Shown here: piece after piece, positions 1 to 12,667 of the stretch
Layout: each line of letters starts with the position of its first letter
Position numbering within the stretch: the first letter of the stretch is position 1
NCBI GenBank assembly: GCA_037576215.1
Contig: JBANDB010000006.1
Coordinates: 5,890,001-5,954,000, forward strand
Length of the DNA: 64,000 bases
Reading direction: 5' to 3'
Source: Armillaria gallica
Lineage: Eukaryota; Basidiomycota; Agaricomycetes; Agaricales; Physalacriaceae
Notes under the pieces: generated by a model
The model's database searches: none
Told to the model about the DNA's origin: nothing
What the model saw: the letters and a program-made list of their open reading frames with translations, nothing else
Position numbers and translations under genes: made by a program

Positions 1-3000
1 TCTCGTCACCGCAACACCTTCTGCGACGGGCTTGTCATCCGAGCCGAATACGTCTGCAGATTACTCACTTGACTCATCTTGGGCTTCAGTGCCCGCAGCT
101 GCATGGGCTAGTCCCTCCGCCCTCGCCCCACGTCCTACAGAGGTGACGCCCAGGAAACGCCTCGTCCCCAAGAAATCTAAACTCGGCCTGCTCGGTGTTG
201 GGGGTGCTGGCAAGGAGCGGGAGAAAACCCGGGACTTTTCTGACGTTGTTCGGCGGGTCGGCGGCGACACTTCATCTGCTAGAGGAGGATTCGAAATTTA
301 CGTGGATCCTACCGAAGATCCCGATATCGGAGAAATTGTTTTACTGAAGAAGAAGAAATCCCGAGCCGCATTGGATGGGATGAGGTGGGGTGGTGGCCCA
401 ATGGCGGAGGTCACAAATGTGCCCTCTGCTAAGACGAGGACTAAGGAGAAGGAGAAAGAGAAAGAAGAGGGGTCCAAGGAGAAGTGGTGGGCAATAGGAA
501 GAGGGCGGAAGGATTCGAAGGAGAAGGACAAAGGGAAGGAAAAGAGCAAGGATTCGCAACGACCTAACATCATTCCTAGGTCTAAGAGTAAGTTTTCTTG
601 GTGATCTCGCTTTGATAGTCTCTCATGGTGTCATTTTCAGCACCCGAGCCTTTCAAACCACCTCCTTCGCAAGAGGCCAGAACGCGCTTCAACTCACTTG
701 ACTCCGGGACGCTACTCTCCGCCCCCAACACATTCAGTCCTACTTATCAGGCCAACAATTTCTCTTCTCCTCAAATTGTTCCCCAACCTCAGCCACGTTC
801 GCGAACACCGACACTTGGCGGACTTCTTGCACCACCTACGCTTTCCAGCGATCAGAACCAAAATCCACACCAGGGTTCTATTGCGCTACGAGCCATGCGT
901 TCCCTGGCTCGCATCGGGAGCTGGGCTCAGTTGAGGAATCCAGGTAATGAGAACGAGGCGCCCAAGAAGTACAAGGACGTACCCAAGAAGCCGAAGGCGG
1001 GGAAGAAGGATGCGGAGAAGAAGAAGTCGAAGTCGAAGTCGAAGGATCCCCAGCGTAACTCGACTAGCAGCTTTGAGGCCGGCGCATTGACGGCCAGTCC
1101 TGAAGTTACCCGGACTCTTGGATACAACAAGAAACGAAGTATCCTTGGGCTTGGGCTCCCTTCGTCTATGACGATGAAAGTGCCTGCTGCACGAGGCGCG
1201 TCAACGGCGTCTTCTACAATGTCTCAGGCCCCTCCTCCGGTCGTCGATAACAACAGACTTTCGGTTGAGTCTGCGGCAGTCATGGGCAGGCCAAGCTCAG
1301 CGATGTCGACAGCGTCTTCACTTCGTCCGATGTCAACAAATTCGGGCACCTCTCGAGCTTCGTCAGGTTCTGGTGCTTCGGTGAAGTGGGATGAAGCGGG
1401 CTTGGAGACGGTCAGGGATCTAAGGGACAGAGAAAGGGGGATCAAGAAAGGGATCAAGGAGGAGCAGAAGAGAAGGGATAGTCGAGAGAGTAGGAGGAGT
1501 TCGGAGGGAAGGAAAAGGACGCCATTGACTGACATCTTCCCGGAGATTGGTAAGGGTGGAGAGGGCGAAGAAGCGAGGCATGTAGAGGAAGGATCGTCCG
1601 GTACTGTCGATGACAAGGAGTGCCCGATTGTGACAGTGGAAACCGCAACTTGTGATGGACACGAGGACCCTGTTGCAGAAAAAGTGTTGGTGGCTACACC
1701 TGTTCGTCGAGCTCGTCCAAGACCTGCATCTGAACAGCTTCTGGGCAGAGTCAGGCCGCAGGGAATTTACGAGGATCCTGACAATGGTACGCCCTCGTTT
1801 TCTCATAGTTCATGAATTGTTGGGAACATTATTTCATAGGCGCTTTATCGGTTCTCGATGCCGTGACGAATGATCTCGCAATGCTGATCAATACATTGGA
1901 TTTGGAAGCTACACCCGGCAGGACGCCTGATCCTTCGCCAATTGCTAGACGGAACACACGAGAGCCCCAGACGAGTCCTACGAAGATGAGGGCTAAGACG
2001 CTGCGTCTCGAAAACCCCTCGGTCACTTCATTGCGCCCATATGCGCAGGCTACCGTGCGCGCACCTCCTTCCTCAGATGCCCTATCTGGGCAGAGCCGCG
2101 AGCAAGGATTTGTGAAGAAGCGTGCTAGTGAGCTGGGACTTGGAAAGCAGATCGCTCCTCTGCCGGTGTTTGATAGCCCTCCTCCAGTCAGACCGCCCTT
2201 GTCGCCTCCACCACAGTCACCACCGAAGACCTTCGCAAGGACGCACAAACGGACGCTGACGCCTGGACCTCTCCCAGATCCGTCGCCTGTTCTGAGACCA
2301 CTCAGGCCTGCAAAGACGAGAATTTCGAAAGCCGTCGCGAAAAGTCCCACAGCAAGCGTCAAGAAAGCAGCACGACCTCCTCCGTCAACGTTCAGGTCGT
2401 CTATTACTGGCTTTAGGAATTCGACGTCCTCGCAGGAGTTTAACGAGCTGGAGAATCATCCCATTTTCATGCGCAAAAGGGCATCGTTGGGCGCTGATAA
2501 GAGAGCCTCTCGCGCCAGTACCGAGCACGATGATACGACCTCTCGACGACCTCTCGCACCCGGTGCACGCAAGATGCTCGGCATGAGAGGAACCATGGGC
2601 GGCTCTGACGTCTCCGCGTATGCCGAGGACGTTGACGCTTCTGATCCCGACTCGGATATTCCGGATGAGCTCCAATTCATCTTGCATGGGAAGAGAGCTC
2701 CGATTGTGGAGGCTGAGGAGGAGACCATGGATTACGACGATATTACCGAGAGCGCCAAGGGAAGTGGTGCAGACGATACGATGGACTACCACGATGAAGG
2801 GCTGTCGTTCATTAACGATCGATTGGGCGGACTCTCATTTGTAGATGAGGAGATGGAGGTTGACGTTTCGGCTCCTCCTCCAGTGTTCCGTGCCCAAGTC
2901 ATCGACGAACAGGAGCACCACGCCGAATTAGAGCCCTCCGAGGAAGATACGAATAAGTCGTTCGATTTCACGGGCGAGATTAAGAAGCTGAATGAGTCGG

Positions 3001-6000
3001 GCGACTCTGATCGCCATAGCTTCGTGGAGCAGCTGGAGAACGCGTTCCGGACTCCAGCAAAGATCGATCTGCGCTACGATTTTGCAGGTCCTATCAAGGA
3101 TGGCTTCTTACAAGTCGACGTTCCTCCCGTTCCGCCTCTCCCACCGCCTTCAGTTTCTGGCGATAGTTTGCAGGAGTGGACCGACTCGGCGACTGGTCTC
3201 ATGGATGTACAAGAGCCCACTCTCTTGCACGAGCAGGAAGATTTGTCGAAGAGCAGGTCATCTTTCGACATGTACACCACCTCGCAGATCCGTGATATGG
3301 TGGCGCCCACTGTTCTTTCTACGATGGATAGTCCCGCCGCTGAGGAGTGCAGTCGCGCGGAGAATGGCAGGTTCTTAAGGAGTGCCTCGTCTTCTGGTTC
3401 GCGTCCGTCGGATGGCGAACTCAACAAGTCGTTCAAGTTTGGGGGTTCGAGATCTTCTCCTAGTTCTGAGGAAAAGGATAAGCCAATGACACTATCCGAT
3501 ATCATACCCCCACCTGCACACGCTCGTTCACTATCTATGGGAAGCCTCATGGAGGATGATTCCGTCCTCAAGTCCATCCTCGCCAAAGCTTCGGAGGTAC
3601 CCCGCCCGCGGGTGCACTCGGACTCATCATCGAAGAGGGCGCACTCAAGACAAGTCTCTGGATCTAGTTTCACCGGCCTTGACACCTTCGAGGAAGTGAG
3701 GAGGGGCTTCGAGTTCCCCGATAATCGACCTACATTCTACCCTCCTTCTGCCGCGGCGTATAGCAAGCACAATAGACAGGAATCGGCGATGAGTTTCGCT
3801 TCAGTCTCATCCTATGGGCGTGTCGTCAACCCTGGAGTCGTCAATCCGTTCGATTACGGTGATTGTGGCCTACCAAGTCTACAAGAGATGCCTTCTTCGG
3901 AGAGTCTTTCTATGTCGATGTCGATGTCGATGAATGTGGAGGATACATTCGAGTTCCTTCGTTGTGGGCAGAGGAGGAGAGCTGACAGTGACGCGTCCAG
4001 TTTCTACTTCAAGCCTTCTGGTCGTGGACACCATCGAAACGAGTCGAACATCTCTGTTTCCTCGCAATTTCCTCCGAATAGTCGCTACAATCGCAGCTTT
4101 GGTATCGGGTTCGGCGGTGGACACGGAAGGAACGACTCTATCAACAGTATGAGCTCGGTTGCCAATTCGTACGCGATGCATGGGGCGAGCGCTGGAAAGG
4201 CTGCTTGGGCGAAGCATCATCGTCCGCAGGATTCGGCCGCGAGTGAATTCTCTGCGGCAATGCACTTGGGGCGGCCGGGTATCGGGGACAAGATGTTCGA
4301 TAACGCTCCTCCCGGCGTGTTAACTTCCATATCTGCGTCGCCTTCAGAGACCGTGAAGTCTTCTTTCGACTCGATCATGGATGTCGATGGCCCCAGGTCT
4401 GAAGCGGTGGACTCTTTGTTTGATCAGACAGGCGTAAGGTCGAGCGAGGATGGAGAGTCGGTATTTAGGCGTGGGCACGAGTATCAGCGTCAAGGAGTGT
4501 ACCTTGCGCCGCCGATGTTCCGCCCTCTATCGGTGCTGAGTATGCATGATAGGAGTGTACATAGTCCCAGAGAGGATGATACAATGATCAGTGTATGTCC
4601 TGATTCCCTACGTTGCTTGATATTCATTACTAACGACAATGTCTTCAGATGCTTGGAGGAGGCCGTCACGAACGAAGAGAGTCCATCGGGTCGATCATGG
4701 ATGTCGACAAGTCACCCTGTATACGCGTCGAGAAGAGGAAACATTCGGAGTTCCGAATGAAGGGTGAGGTGGAAGAGGGTGCAGTGAAAGCCCGGATTGT
4801 CATGAAGCCGTCTATTGCCTCTACTGTCGAGTCCACCAAGTTTGGAGGAGAGCGAATGATCCGAGCTCAGCACGGACTTTTGGATAGACGTAGCTTGGAG
4901 GAAAGTTGCCTTGTTGCCGAAGGAGAGGATATGTCTTTTTCTTGTAAGTTTTTCTTCTTGGATTGCATTAATATCTTGTCTGATGAATGTATGCTTGTAT
5001 GCTCATAGTCGGCGCGATCGTATTCACCAAACCTGATCCTTTATCGCGGTCGAGGTCAAGCACATGCACCTCGAATTCTGGGACATCCGGCTCGGATACC
5101 CCTCCTCTGTCATCTTCTGACGGATCGTCGATGTCGGAAGGATCGCAATCGAGCATCGATCTCGAAGAGATCAATGTTGCGCTCACGAATGCTACGCATC
5201 CTATGTCCAGTAACCAGCGCAATAGAGTTCGTGCCCGAGCCAGAGGACACGGTCACCGTCGACGCTATTCGCACACTCAAACCTCGCAGTCGTCGGCTTA
5301 CGAGACGATCCAAGAAGAGGCTTCTCCGATGTCTTCTCCGATGTCTTCTCCTGGCACACAGAAGAACAGCAGCCCTACTGCTATCCAGCCAGTGTTTGTT
5401 GTAGACGAAGATACTGCGTCTATTCATTCTGCTACCGCTGCGTGGGATGATGAACGTGGGATCGTTGCTCTAAGGAGGTATTACGAGTTGCGCGACGAAG
5501 CGGAATCTGCAGTGACGGAGAGCAAACGCGTATGGATCGATACACCCTTTTCTTTGTTTGCTTTGCAGTGTAGGTGTTTCCCTATGAACGAGTGCATATT
5601 GTCTGACATTTTCATAGGCTTTGATCCACCCAAACATCCTGCAGGCATGCAAGCGCTGCTGGAGCATTCCGTTCAGAACTACGGTCCGCTACCTTCGGAG
5701 CTCCGACCAAAGCGAGTTCGTTCCCGGACATCTTCGAGGGCTTCGCCCTACCCATCGACAAGAGCACTGAAAGCTGCTGCTGCATCTCCGGAGCTCATCA
5801 CGAAGAAACAGGACAACGTATATCGTAATGCCACGAGCTCTCCTCTCGGAGACCTCTTTCCTCATGCCAACGTGATGACGGCCTCACCGGCTTCTAAACC
5901 GTTCAGTCCTTTGATCGAGGAGCCTAAGCGAGAGAACGCGTGGGGTCCGGCGGCTACCCGTCCTCGGGTAGGGTCCACTGCGAGGCGTACGGCGCTTGGA

Positions 6001-6196
6001 TGGGCAAAGAGGAGCAACGGAAAGACACCGACTAAGTTGAAGGAGAACACACCCGGTTTTAATATGACGTGCGTTTGGTTCTTTTGCCTTTTCTGTTGGA
6101 GAGGCTGATGTGTTTTGTAGGCGCGGCGAATCTCTGAGGCTCAGCCGACCTCGTCCGAAAGGTCGGCCGACACCCGCCCGACAAATCAGGCTTTAA
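1..6196 (+). CDS. Large Ser/Pro-rich disordered protein, 5' end outside window
   Basis: No family is recognised. The gene runs in from before the window: the reading frame is already open at base 2 and no ATG is convincing. Exons read as 2-587, 641-1786, 1840-4592, 4649-4943, 5009-5569, 5618-6068 and 6121-6196, with GT-AG introns of 48-65 bp that keep frame throughout; 1955 residues are visible. The protein is dominated by Ser, Pro, Arg, Lys and Glu with low complexity: Lys/Glu-rich runs near the N-terminus, many Ser-rich patches, proline stretches around 2190-2230, and a hexanucleotide repeat near 3913-3932 giving alternating Met-Ser. Acidic 'MDVD/MDYD' motifs recur. No catalytic domain, signal peptide or membrane segment is visible, so it is probably an intrinsically disordered scaffold or regulatory protein; that role is inference. 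The fifth intron (5570-5617) is 48 bp and in frame, so its removal is less certain than the others. Confidence 0.8.
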
Positions 6197-7416
6197 AGAG
6201 ACGCTCTGCTCCAACCTATGCTACCTGCACCGCATGCCCTACATGCAATATTACTTCTTGAACACGAAGTGTTGGGGCCGTTGGCTGTTGATGATCTCTA
6301 TTTCCTTTTATGACTTTGAATGTTGCTTGTCCTTTTATGCTGCTCATACTGATATCTTCGCTGTCGTTGATTTGTTTTCGAAGGCGGATTGCTCTGTACA
6401 AGTTTTGAAGTCCAATTATCGTTGCTGTACTAAGGAAGTTTTGAATGTAAAATTATTCGTAGATCGAATACGTTGCATTCTTTTTATGTGATTGACACCT
6501 ATATAGCAAGCGAAAGATAGAGCAAACCGTGTGTTTTACAGTCGTTGGCATACGGTCAATTAATTGTGGCTGTGTGAATGAGAATAGAGGCGTCGGTCGG
6601 ACTTGGCTAATACTGTTAGGCACTCCGAGATCCCCGAAGTAGCCTTAGAATGAAGCAAACTGTCAACATACAGCCTGGTCTTCCCTAGCGCCTAGTCTCT
6701 CATGGACAGACGGACGATACAAATCCGATGAGAGAGGGAGGGACGGTATGTATGTACCTAGCGCCTGCCAAATTCACACTCAGAAAGCCAGGATCTTCTA
6801 TCGCCGGCTTGCCACCTAGAAGGTACTGTCACAGGACTACGCAAAATTATGTTTATTGCGAAGTTCAAATCTCTCCCTCCAGTCACAAAGAACGCCACCG
6901 TCAAGTTCAGGTATGCAAACATTGGTGACATTCGCTCTCTTCTCTCTTCTCTTACCTCTCTTACAATACGACATTGTCAAGCTCTATACACAGCCCTTTT
7001 TTGAATCGCTCCGAACGTTCTCCGTTTGCAAAAGAAACATGACATTGTCGAACTGCATGCAGTCGGCTGTAGGAAACGTGTAGAACTAGTAGTTAACTTT
7101 ATCGTTTGGAATCCAGTTTGCCAATCGTGGCGCGTTCCGAGTCAATTCCGAGATCATCGATACACCAAAGTACAGGATTAGCCACTCTCGAAGAAATGAA
7201 TTGGCCCGGTGGAGCGCGATGCAAGACATGCGTATCAATCATCATTTTGACGGTGGGCCTCACGGTAGTCGCACGTTCCGTTACGTGACATGCAAGCGGT
7301 ACTACGAGTAAAACGCATTCATGGCGCTCGACCTGTCACATGGCCAAAATCGAGATGTTATAAGGACTGGGTACACCCGGTTCCTTGATAGTTAATCTCC
7401 ATCTTCTCGTAGAATA
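6197..7416. other. Intergenic region, no gene seen
   Basis: Follows the stop of the disordered-protein gene and precedes the phosphatase start. The first 250 bases are T-rich, like a 3' untranslated region. Short near-copies of 'cctagcgcct' occur near 6688 and 6756. No convincing coding exon, tRNA or transposon was found. Confidence 0.5.
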
Positions 7417-8037
7417 ATGGTTTCCGCTCACGAGAACGAGTCACGACCTTTGGCCATTACTGCAATCCGACCACGGCCAATACCCAATTCTTACTGGGCT
7501 ACGCCGTTTCTTGTCGCGTGCGAATATCCATGGACGCCAAAAACTCCGTATAAACCCAAGCTTGACGCTTTGCTTGCAGCGGGGGTTCGGACATTCATCG
7601 ATCTTACCGAATCCGGCGAGTTGAAGCCCTACACACACATACTTTCGGCGCGTGCGACACTACTGGGGATCGACCCTGTGACTGTTGAGTACCATCGGTT
7701 CCCCATACGCGACAGATCACTTCCCGACAGCGTGGGGCACATGCATCGCGTGATGAACGTGTTGAGGGATAACGAGGAGCGGGGAAGGATCTGTGCGGTT
7801 CATTGCCGAGGTGGTATCGGCCGGACGGGGATGGTTATTGGGTGCTGGCTAGTGCAGAGCGGCGTGGCAAGAGACGGGGAAGAAGCTCTGATGATTATTG
7901 CTGAGGAGTGGCGCACTGTCGAGAAATATACGCGGTATCCACATAGTCCGGAGACTGGGCCGCAGTTTGAATTTGTGAAGACATTTCATCGTATGGACAA
8001 CGAATGGAGAGCTGAAGGTGGGCTGGAATTTTTATAG
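7417..8037 (+). CDS. Dual-specificity-type protein phosphatase
   Basis: A single-exon gene of 206 residues. It contains the Cys-based phosphatase signature HCRGGIGRTG at residues 129-138 (HCX5R, nucleophile Cys130, phosphate-binding Arg136). An upstream IRDRSLPD stretch around residue 99 supplies a likely general-acid Asp. Preceding segments (TFIDLTESGE, VEYHRFPIRD) match the strand pattern of the small dual-specificity/PTP-like phosphatases found in fungi and bacteria, which hydrolyse phosphorylated Ser/Thr/Tyr or small phosphoesters; the substrate cannot be read from the sequence. There is no signal peptide or membrane segment, so it is probably cytosolic. The ATG is the first in the frame and follows a pyrimidine-rich leader. 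The catalytic motif is intact. Confidence 0.88.
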   Translation: MVSAHENESRPLAITAIRPRPIPNSYWATPFLVACEYPWTPKTPYKPKLDALLAAGVRTFIDLTESGELKPYTHILSARATLLGIDPVTVEYHRFPIRDRSLPDSVGHMHRVMNVLRDNEERGRICAVHCRGGIGRTGMVIGCWLVQSGVARDGEEALMIIAEEWRTVEKYTRYPHSPETGPQFEFVKTFHRMDNEWRAEGGLEFL

Positions 8038-8802
8038 GGATTTTGTTGTGCTAAACTTTTTTGACGAACAGAACTACAAGCTGGGACTTCCGCGTAATAT
8101 CCTTTTGAGTGGAATTTATCCAAGTCTAGAGTGTCGGTGACGGAGCGGTACGCGCGCCTCGTGGCCGCCTCCTAGTGATAGGATCAGCGTCAAAAGGGGG
8201 AGAATCATCTATGGGAGCTACAACACACTTATCATACGGATATGATACTAATATATAAAACTCATTTGGAAGTCCCAAAATTCTCATTAGCTTGCATTGC
8301 ATCGGAAGCTCTCCGAATCATTGAATGTTCCCAGAATCTTCACATTAAAGAGCCGAAGGTGGACCTGAAATTGTTGTACATGTGATCGCACTACCAACGT
8401 GCTGGTAGTTGGGCCGATGCCCTGAAATGTCCATTGAAATGTCCCGGATCCATGGCTACCAGGGCCAAGGATACGACCAGGACTTGCGTGGGTCTGAATA
8501 TGGGAGTGAGAAAGAAGCAACGAAACGGAGAAACGAAGATGGATGCCCTTTTGTAACGGCGAGTGCACTGAACGCGTCAGATATTCTGAGACTGTCTTAG
8601 CTTACGTAGCGTGATTGACACGGTCCCGATTTGGGTTGTTCGATGACGTCATTCAATAGCCGCTCCGAATTCGGTCCATTTTTTTTTGCTCTTCAAGCTA
8701 CCTACCAGGTGCCCTGCATGCCTCGGCAGTCCACTGAGGTGGCGAGCATTTTAACATTGTGGTCGGCCATTGTTCAAGTGGGCTGGGATCGCAACTGGTT
8801 AC
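8038..8802. other. Intergenic region, no gene seen
   Basis: Lies between the phosphatase gene and the MITE. It holds an A/T-rich patch near 8230-8280 and only short out-of-context reading frames. No structured repeat or RNA gene was recognised. Confidence 0.45.
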
Positions 8803-8804
8803 TA

Positions 8805-9331
8805 CTGTACAATTTCGACCTTATCTTCACAGGGTGTGACATGTTATGCCACATCTTCAGCCGTGAAGATCTTCACACACGGATGTGACATGTTATAGTC
8901 ATCTTCATGTTATACATCTTCATTGTTGTGGTAGTCTTGTGGTTATGTGATGTGACGGAGCTTCTAGCTGGTGAGTTCAATTCTCCTTGATTGTCTTTTT
9001 GTTTACTCCTAGTGGTGACATTTTGGATGGCTGGATTTGCCGAACAGGTCACGGACACAGAATCCGCCTTTGACTCTTGAAGCTTGAGCTCCCAGAGCGG
9101 AGTCGTCGAGGCCGCATCATAAACCGAATCGCTGGTACGACGGAAACGTCTGGGATCGTGCGTAGACAATTAAGACATGTGTATTTCATTATTTCTTGCT
9201 CGAAAAGAGCGCTAATTTGGAATCTTCTTCTTTCTCTTCACTGAGTCTTGTGACATGTTATCAGGTATGCTTATCTTCACTTCATAAGCCCGTGTGACAT
9301 GTTATGTGAAGTTAAGGTCGAAATTGTACAG
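8805..9331. mobile_element. MITE, TA-flanked, Tc1/mariner-like termini
   Basis: A 527-bp non-coding element. The left end (8805-8830) and the reverse complement of the right end (9306-9331) agree at 25 of 26 positions, beginning CTGTACAATTTCGACC. Both ends are flanked by TA (8803-8804 and 9332-9333), the target-site signature of Tc1/mariner-type insertions; the inverted match continues two bases further out on each side. A subterminal motif TGTGACATGTTAT occurs as direct copies near 8835, 8885, 9250 and 9293, another common MITE feature. No transposase is encoded. A second element with related termini lies at 59956-60154, which supports a real family rather than a chance inverted repeat. Confidence 0.78.
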
Positions 9332-9333
9332 TA

Positions 9334-10006
9334 GTCGAGTCTGTCGGTGTCTTTGGCTACTCACACTGCCATCTTGGATGGCACTCATAGGCTGTCGTAA
9401 ATCCGACGTCCTTTATCATAAGAAACTCCCGAGATATATAATCCGCTTCCCACCGCCCCGATATATTCTTTCCCGAATGGTAACAACGTTTAGGTTTTAT
9501 CAGGCTTCTAATCATTTGTAGTACTTTTGGACGCATATCTGACCATCCAGATGACAGCTGTAGACTGGTTCTTGCGTACCATCGCTAGCTGTGACCTTAC
9601 CAGGATGGTCCGGTCGCAATACTGACGGTCGACTGACCTGGGTGCCTTTAGTCTAAGGAGCATATGATGATTAACATCCGTGATAGCCATGTGCTTCTGA
9701 AGGTAAGGTCCGAAAGAAATTATCTCTGTACCCTTTAACGTGCATTTCAGCTATGTGCTCTCTAGACGTTTTTCAAAGGAGCGACACCTATCAGGAGGTC
9801 GGCACGATATGTTGACGACGACATCGGGATGATTTCGACAGCTCATATAGCGACCAGTCATCGTTTCATCCCTGTTTGCCACAGTGAGCAATACATGTGG
9901 ATAGCCCCACCTGTGCTCACGATCTGCTTTTTCACAAGCCAGACGAGGTTTATTTAAAGGCCACTATAATGCTTCATAATTGCGTCGCCCTCACTTTCTG
10001 CTTGCT
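9334..10006. other. Intergenic region upstream of amylase gene
   Basis: Presumed to contain the amylase promoter. I see no clear TATA box at the expected distance and no second gene. Confidence 0.4.
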
Positions 10007-12667
10007 ATGCTCCCCGTCTTATGGATCTACCCCATTCTTTTATCATGTACTCTCGCCTTACCGTCTCTGCGTCGTGCTCCTTCAGGGACCAACACGGTCA
10101 TCATCCAGATGTTCGAATGGACCTGGGACAGCATAGCCTCCGAATGTACTGATTTCATTGGACCCGCTGGCTATGGTTTCGTTCAAGGAAATTTTTTAAC
10201 ATCTTTTATCTTACGGTCCTTTCTAAAATTGAACAGTTAGCCCACCGGCGGAACACATTACCGGCACCCAGTGGTGGACGGATTATCAGCCGGTTACATA
10301 CACTTTAACCTCTAAGCGTGGCGACCGGGACGAATTTGCAAAGTATGGGTCTTTCATACTTTTCTCGTTTGATTATCGAACAATATACCAGCATGATAAC
10401 GACGTGTCATGCTGCGGGTGTCAACGTTATCGCTGGTATATCTCGTCCATTCTATCACTCCGATACCATTGTCAATGAAAGCCTGCAGACACCATCTTCA
10501 ATCATATGACCGGCATGGACTCAGGTACCGGGGTTGCGGGTGATACCTACACCCACTATGTTCGTTGGCATAACTTCACGTTCGCTTGGGCCTCGACCTC
10601 TGATACTTTCAATAGGTATATCCCGGCATATATCAGTACCAAGTCAGTTCCATGCCTTTTTCCTGCCCACGGTATTAATCTTTGGTCTGGCAGGACTTCC
10701 ATCATTGCACTCTTACTAGTACTGGTGATATCGAAGATTACACTAGTCGGGCACAAGTACAAACTTGCCAACTAGAAGGCCTCGCGGAGTACATTTCGCG
10801 TATCCGTGCCTTCTTCAAGCAGGCTAATCTTTTCTAGCCTTGCAACTGAAACGGAGTACGTTCGCGGGCGTCTAGCTGAATATGCCAACGACCTCCTTTC
10901 TCTAGGAGTTGATGGATTCCGTTTGGACGCCGCTAAACGTAAGTTCTTTCTTCACTTATCAGTGTAATCAACGTGAAACCCTGCCAGACATTGCGGCGGA
11001 CGATCTCGCGAATATCACCAGCCGATTTTCGTCATCGCCATATATCACTCAGGAGGTCATCTGGGGAGCCGGTGAGGCTGTTCAGCCGTCGGAATATGTC
11101 GGGATAGGGGATGTCCAAGAGTATGAGCTAGCCGAAATAACTCTTCAAGGTCAGACTGATATTTCTTGTAGATTCCGTTACACCACGGCCCTTCAGACTG
11201 CCTTCACGGGTGGCAGTATTTCTGGATTAGAGAACCTGGATAGTCAAGGCCAGTACCTTAGTTTTGATAACACCTCATGATACCTGAAGTTGGCATAGGA
11301 TGGATCTCCGGATCGCAAGCTAATGTTTTTGTAGCGAATCACGATACCGAAAGGGTACGACATAATTCAAACCTTCATGAGGACTAACTTGATGATCTTT
11401 TCCAGAACGGTGATTCCCTCAACGTCAACTCGGCCAACAACGCCTACGTGGTTTGTATTTACTCCGCCTTTGTGTTGCACGTGTGTAGCTGATCACCATA
11501 CCAGATCGCTACGATATTCTCCCTTGCATACCCATACGGAACGCCCACCGTCCTTTCCAGCTACCAATATTTGACGACTGATGATGGCGCTCCTAATAAT
11601 GGTAAGTTACATTTTTCATCCTCCTCGGAGGCTGTTAACTGTCCTCTGCCAGGTGTAGGAACTTGTTCAGGTACAGGAGGAGCGAACGGATGGTACTGCC
11701 AGCATCGCTGGATAGCCTTCACCGGCATGGTCGGGTTCCGGAATAATGTAGGCTCTGCCGCATTAACGGACTGGGTATCACCTCAGTCCTCGCAAATCGC
11801 ATTTGGACGAGGTGACTTTCATACTGTTCTGTCGTCGTATTGTGGTCGATCCCTGATATCTATTCAAGGGTCCGCTGGTTTTGTAGCCATCAACAATGCA
11901 GCCTCCGATTGGAGTTCAAGTTTTAAGACCTCGTTAGCTGACGGATCGTACTGTGATGTTGTCAGCGGAACAGGCTCTAATGGTATTTGTACCGGCTCTG
12001 GGTATGTTCGTCTTTCCCACAGAGGCTTCCATTGTCTCTGACATTTTTTATTCACTCAGTTTCACCGTATCCGGCGGCTCGTTCACCGCAACAGTTCCGG
12101 CTCACAGCGCAGTAGCCATCCATATAGGCGCGACAGGTACCGTTGATCCAGTCATGCGAGATTTGGCTTGAATGACACTTTTTAGGTGCAGGGTCCGGAT
12201 CTGGTAGCTCCTCTGGTTATGTCGCAGTAACATTTTCCGAAACTGCGACTACAACCTTCGGCGAGGTGAGCATTCATTCGTTGAAGCTACTTTCCACAAC
12301 TTAAGTATATGTGTCTAGAACATCTTCGTGGTGGGTAGTATTTCACAACTGGGGAACTGGGCGCCTGCATCCTCGGTAAGCGCGACTTATCAATTATCTT
12401 GTTCCGGCACCAACACATGTTCTTTACAAGATTGCTCTTTCGGCGAACGATTATCCCGTATGGGAGGCTACTGTAAGCATTCCTGCAGGTACAGTTTTCC
12501 AGTACAAATTTATAAGGAAGGAAACGGACGGATCGGTGAGTAATACAATCACTTTGGGAGTCTCGGATAGTGACAATCCCTAGGTGGTATGGGAATCCGA
12601 TCCGAACCGCCAAGCTACAGTCATATCGTCAGGTACCACTCAAACATTGTCGACGACATGGCGCTGA
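10007..12667 (+). CDS. Secreted GH13 alpha-amylase with CBM20 starch-binding domain (first splice donor mutated)
   Basis: Nineteen exons joined through 18 short introns give 575 residues (exons sum to 1728 nt). A hydrophobic signal peptide starts at the ATG (10007: [19 protein letters not shown]). The GH13 catalytic domain follows: DTIFNH region [10 protein letters not shown] with nucleophile Asp205, general acid Glu231 in TQEV, and ANHDTER with Asp294. A Gly/Ser linker near residue 468 leads to a C-terminal CBM20 (about 479-575) with GSISQLGNW and YPVWEATV motifs. It would hydrolyse alpha-1,4 bonds of starch outside the cell. Oddities: intron 1 (10188-10236) begins GA rather than GT, and reading through it meets a stop; intron 9 (11249-11298) begins GC. 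Every other intron is GT-AG and every exon is in frame, so this is a complete gene possibly silenced by one donor substitution, or a gene with a sequence error at 10189. Confidence 0.88.
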
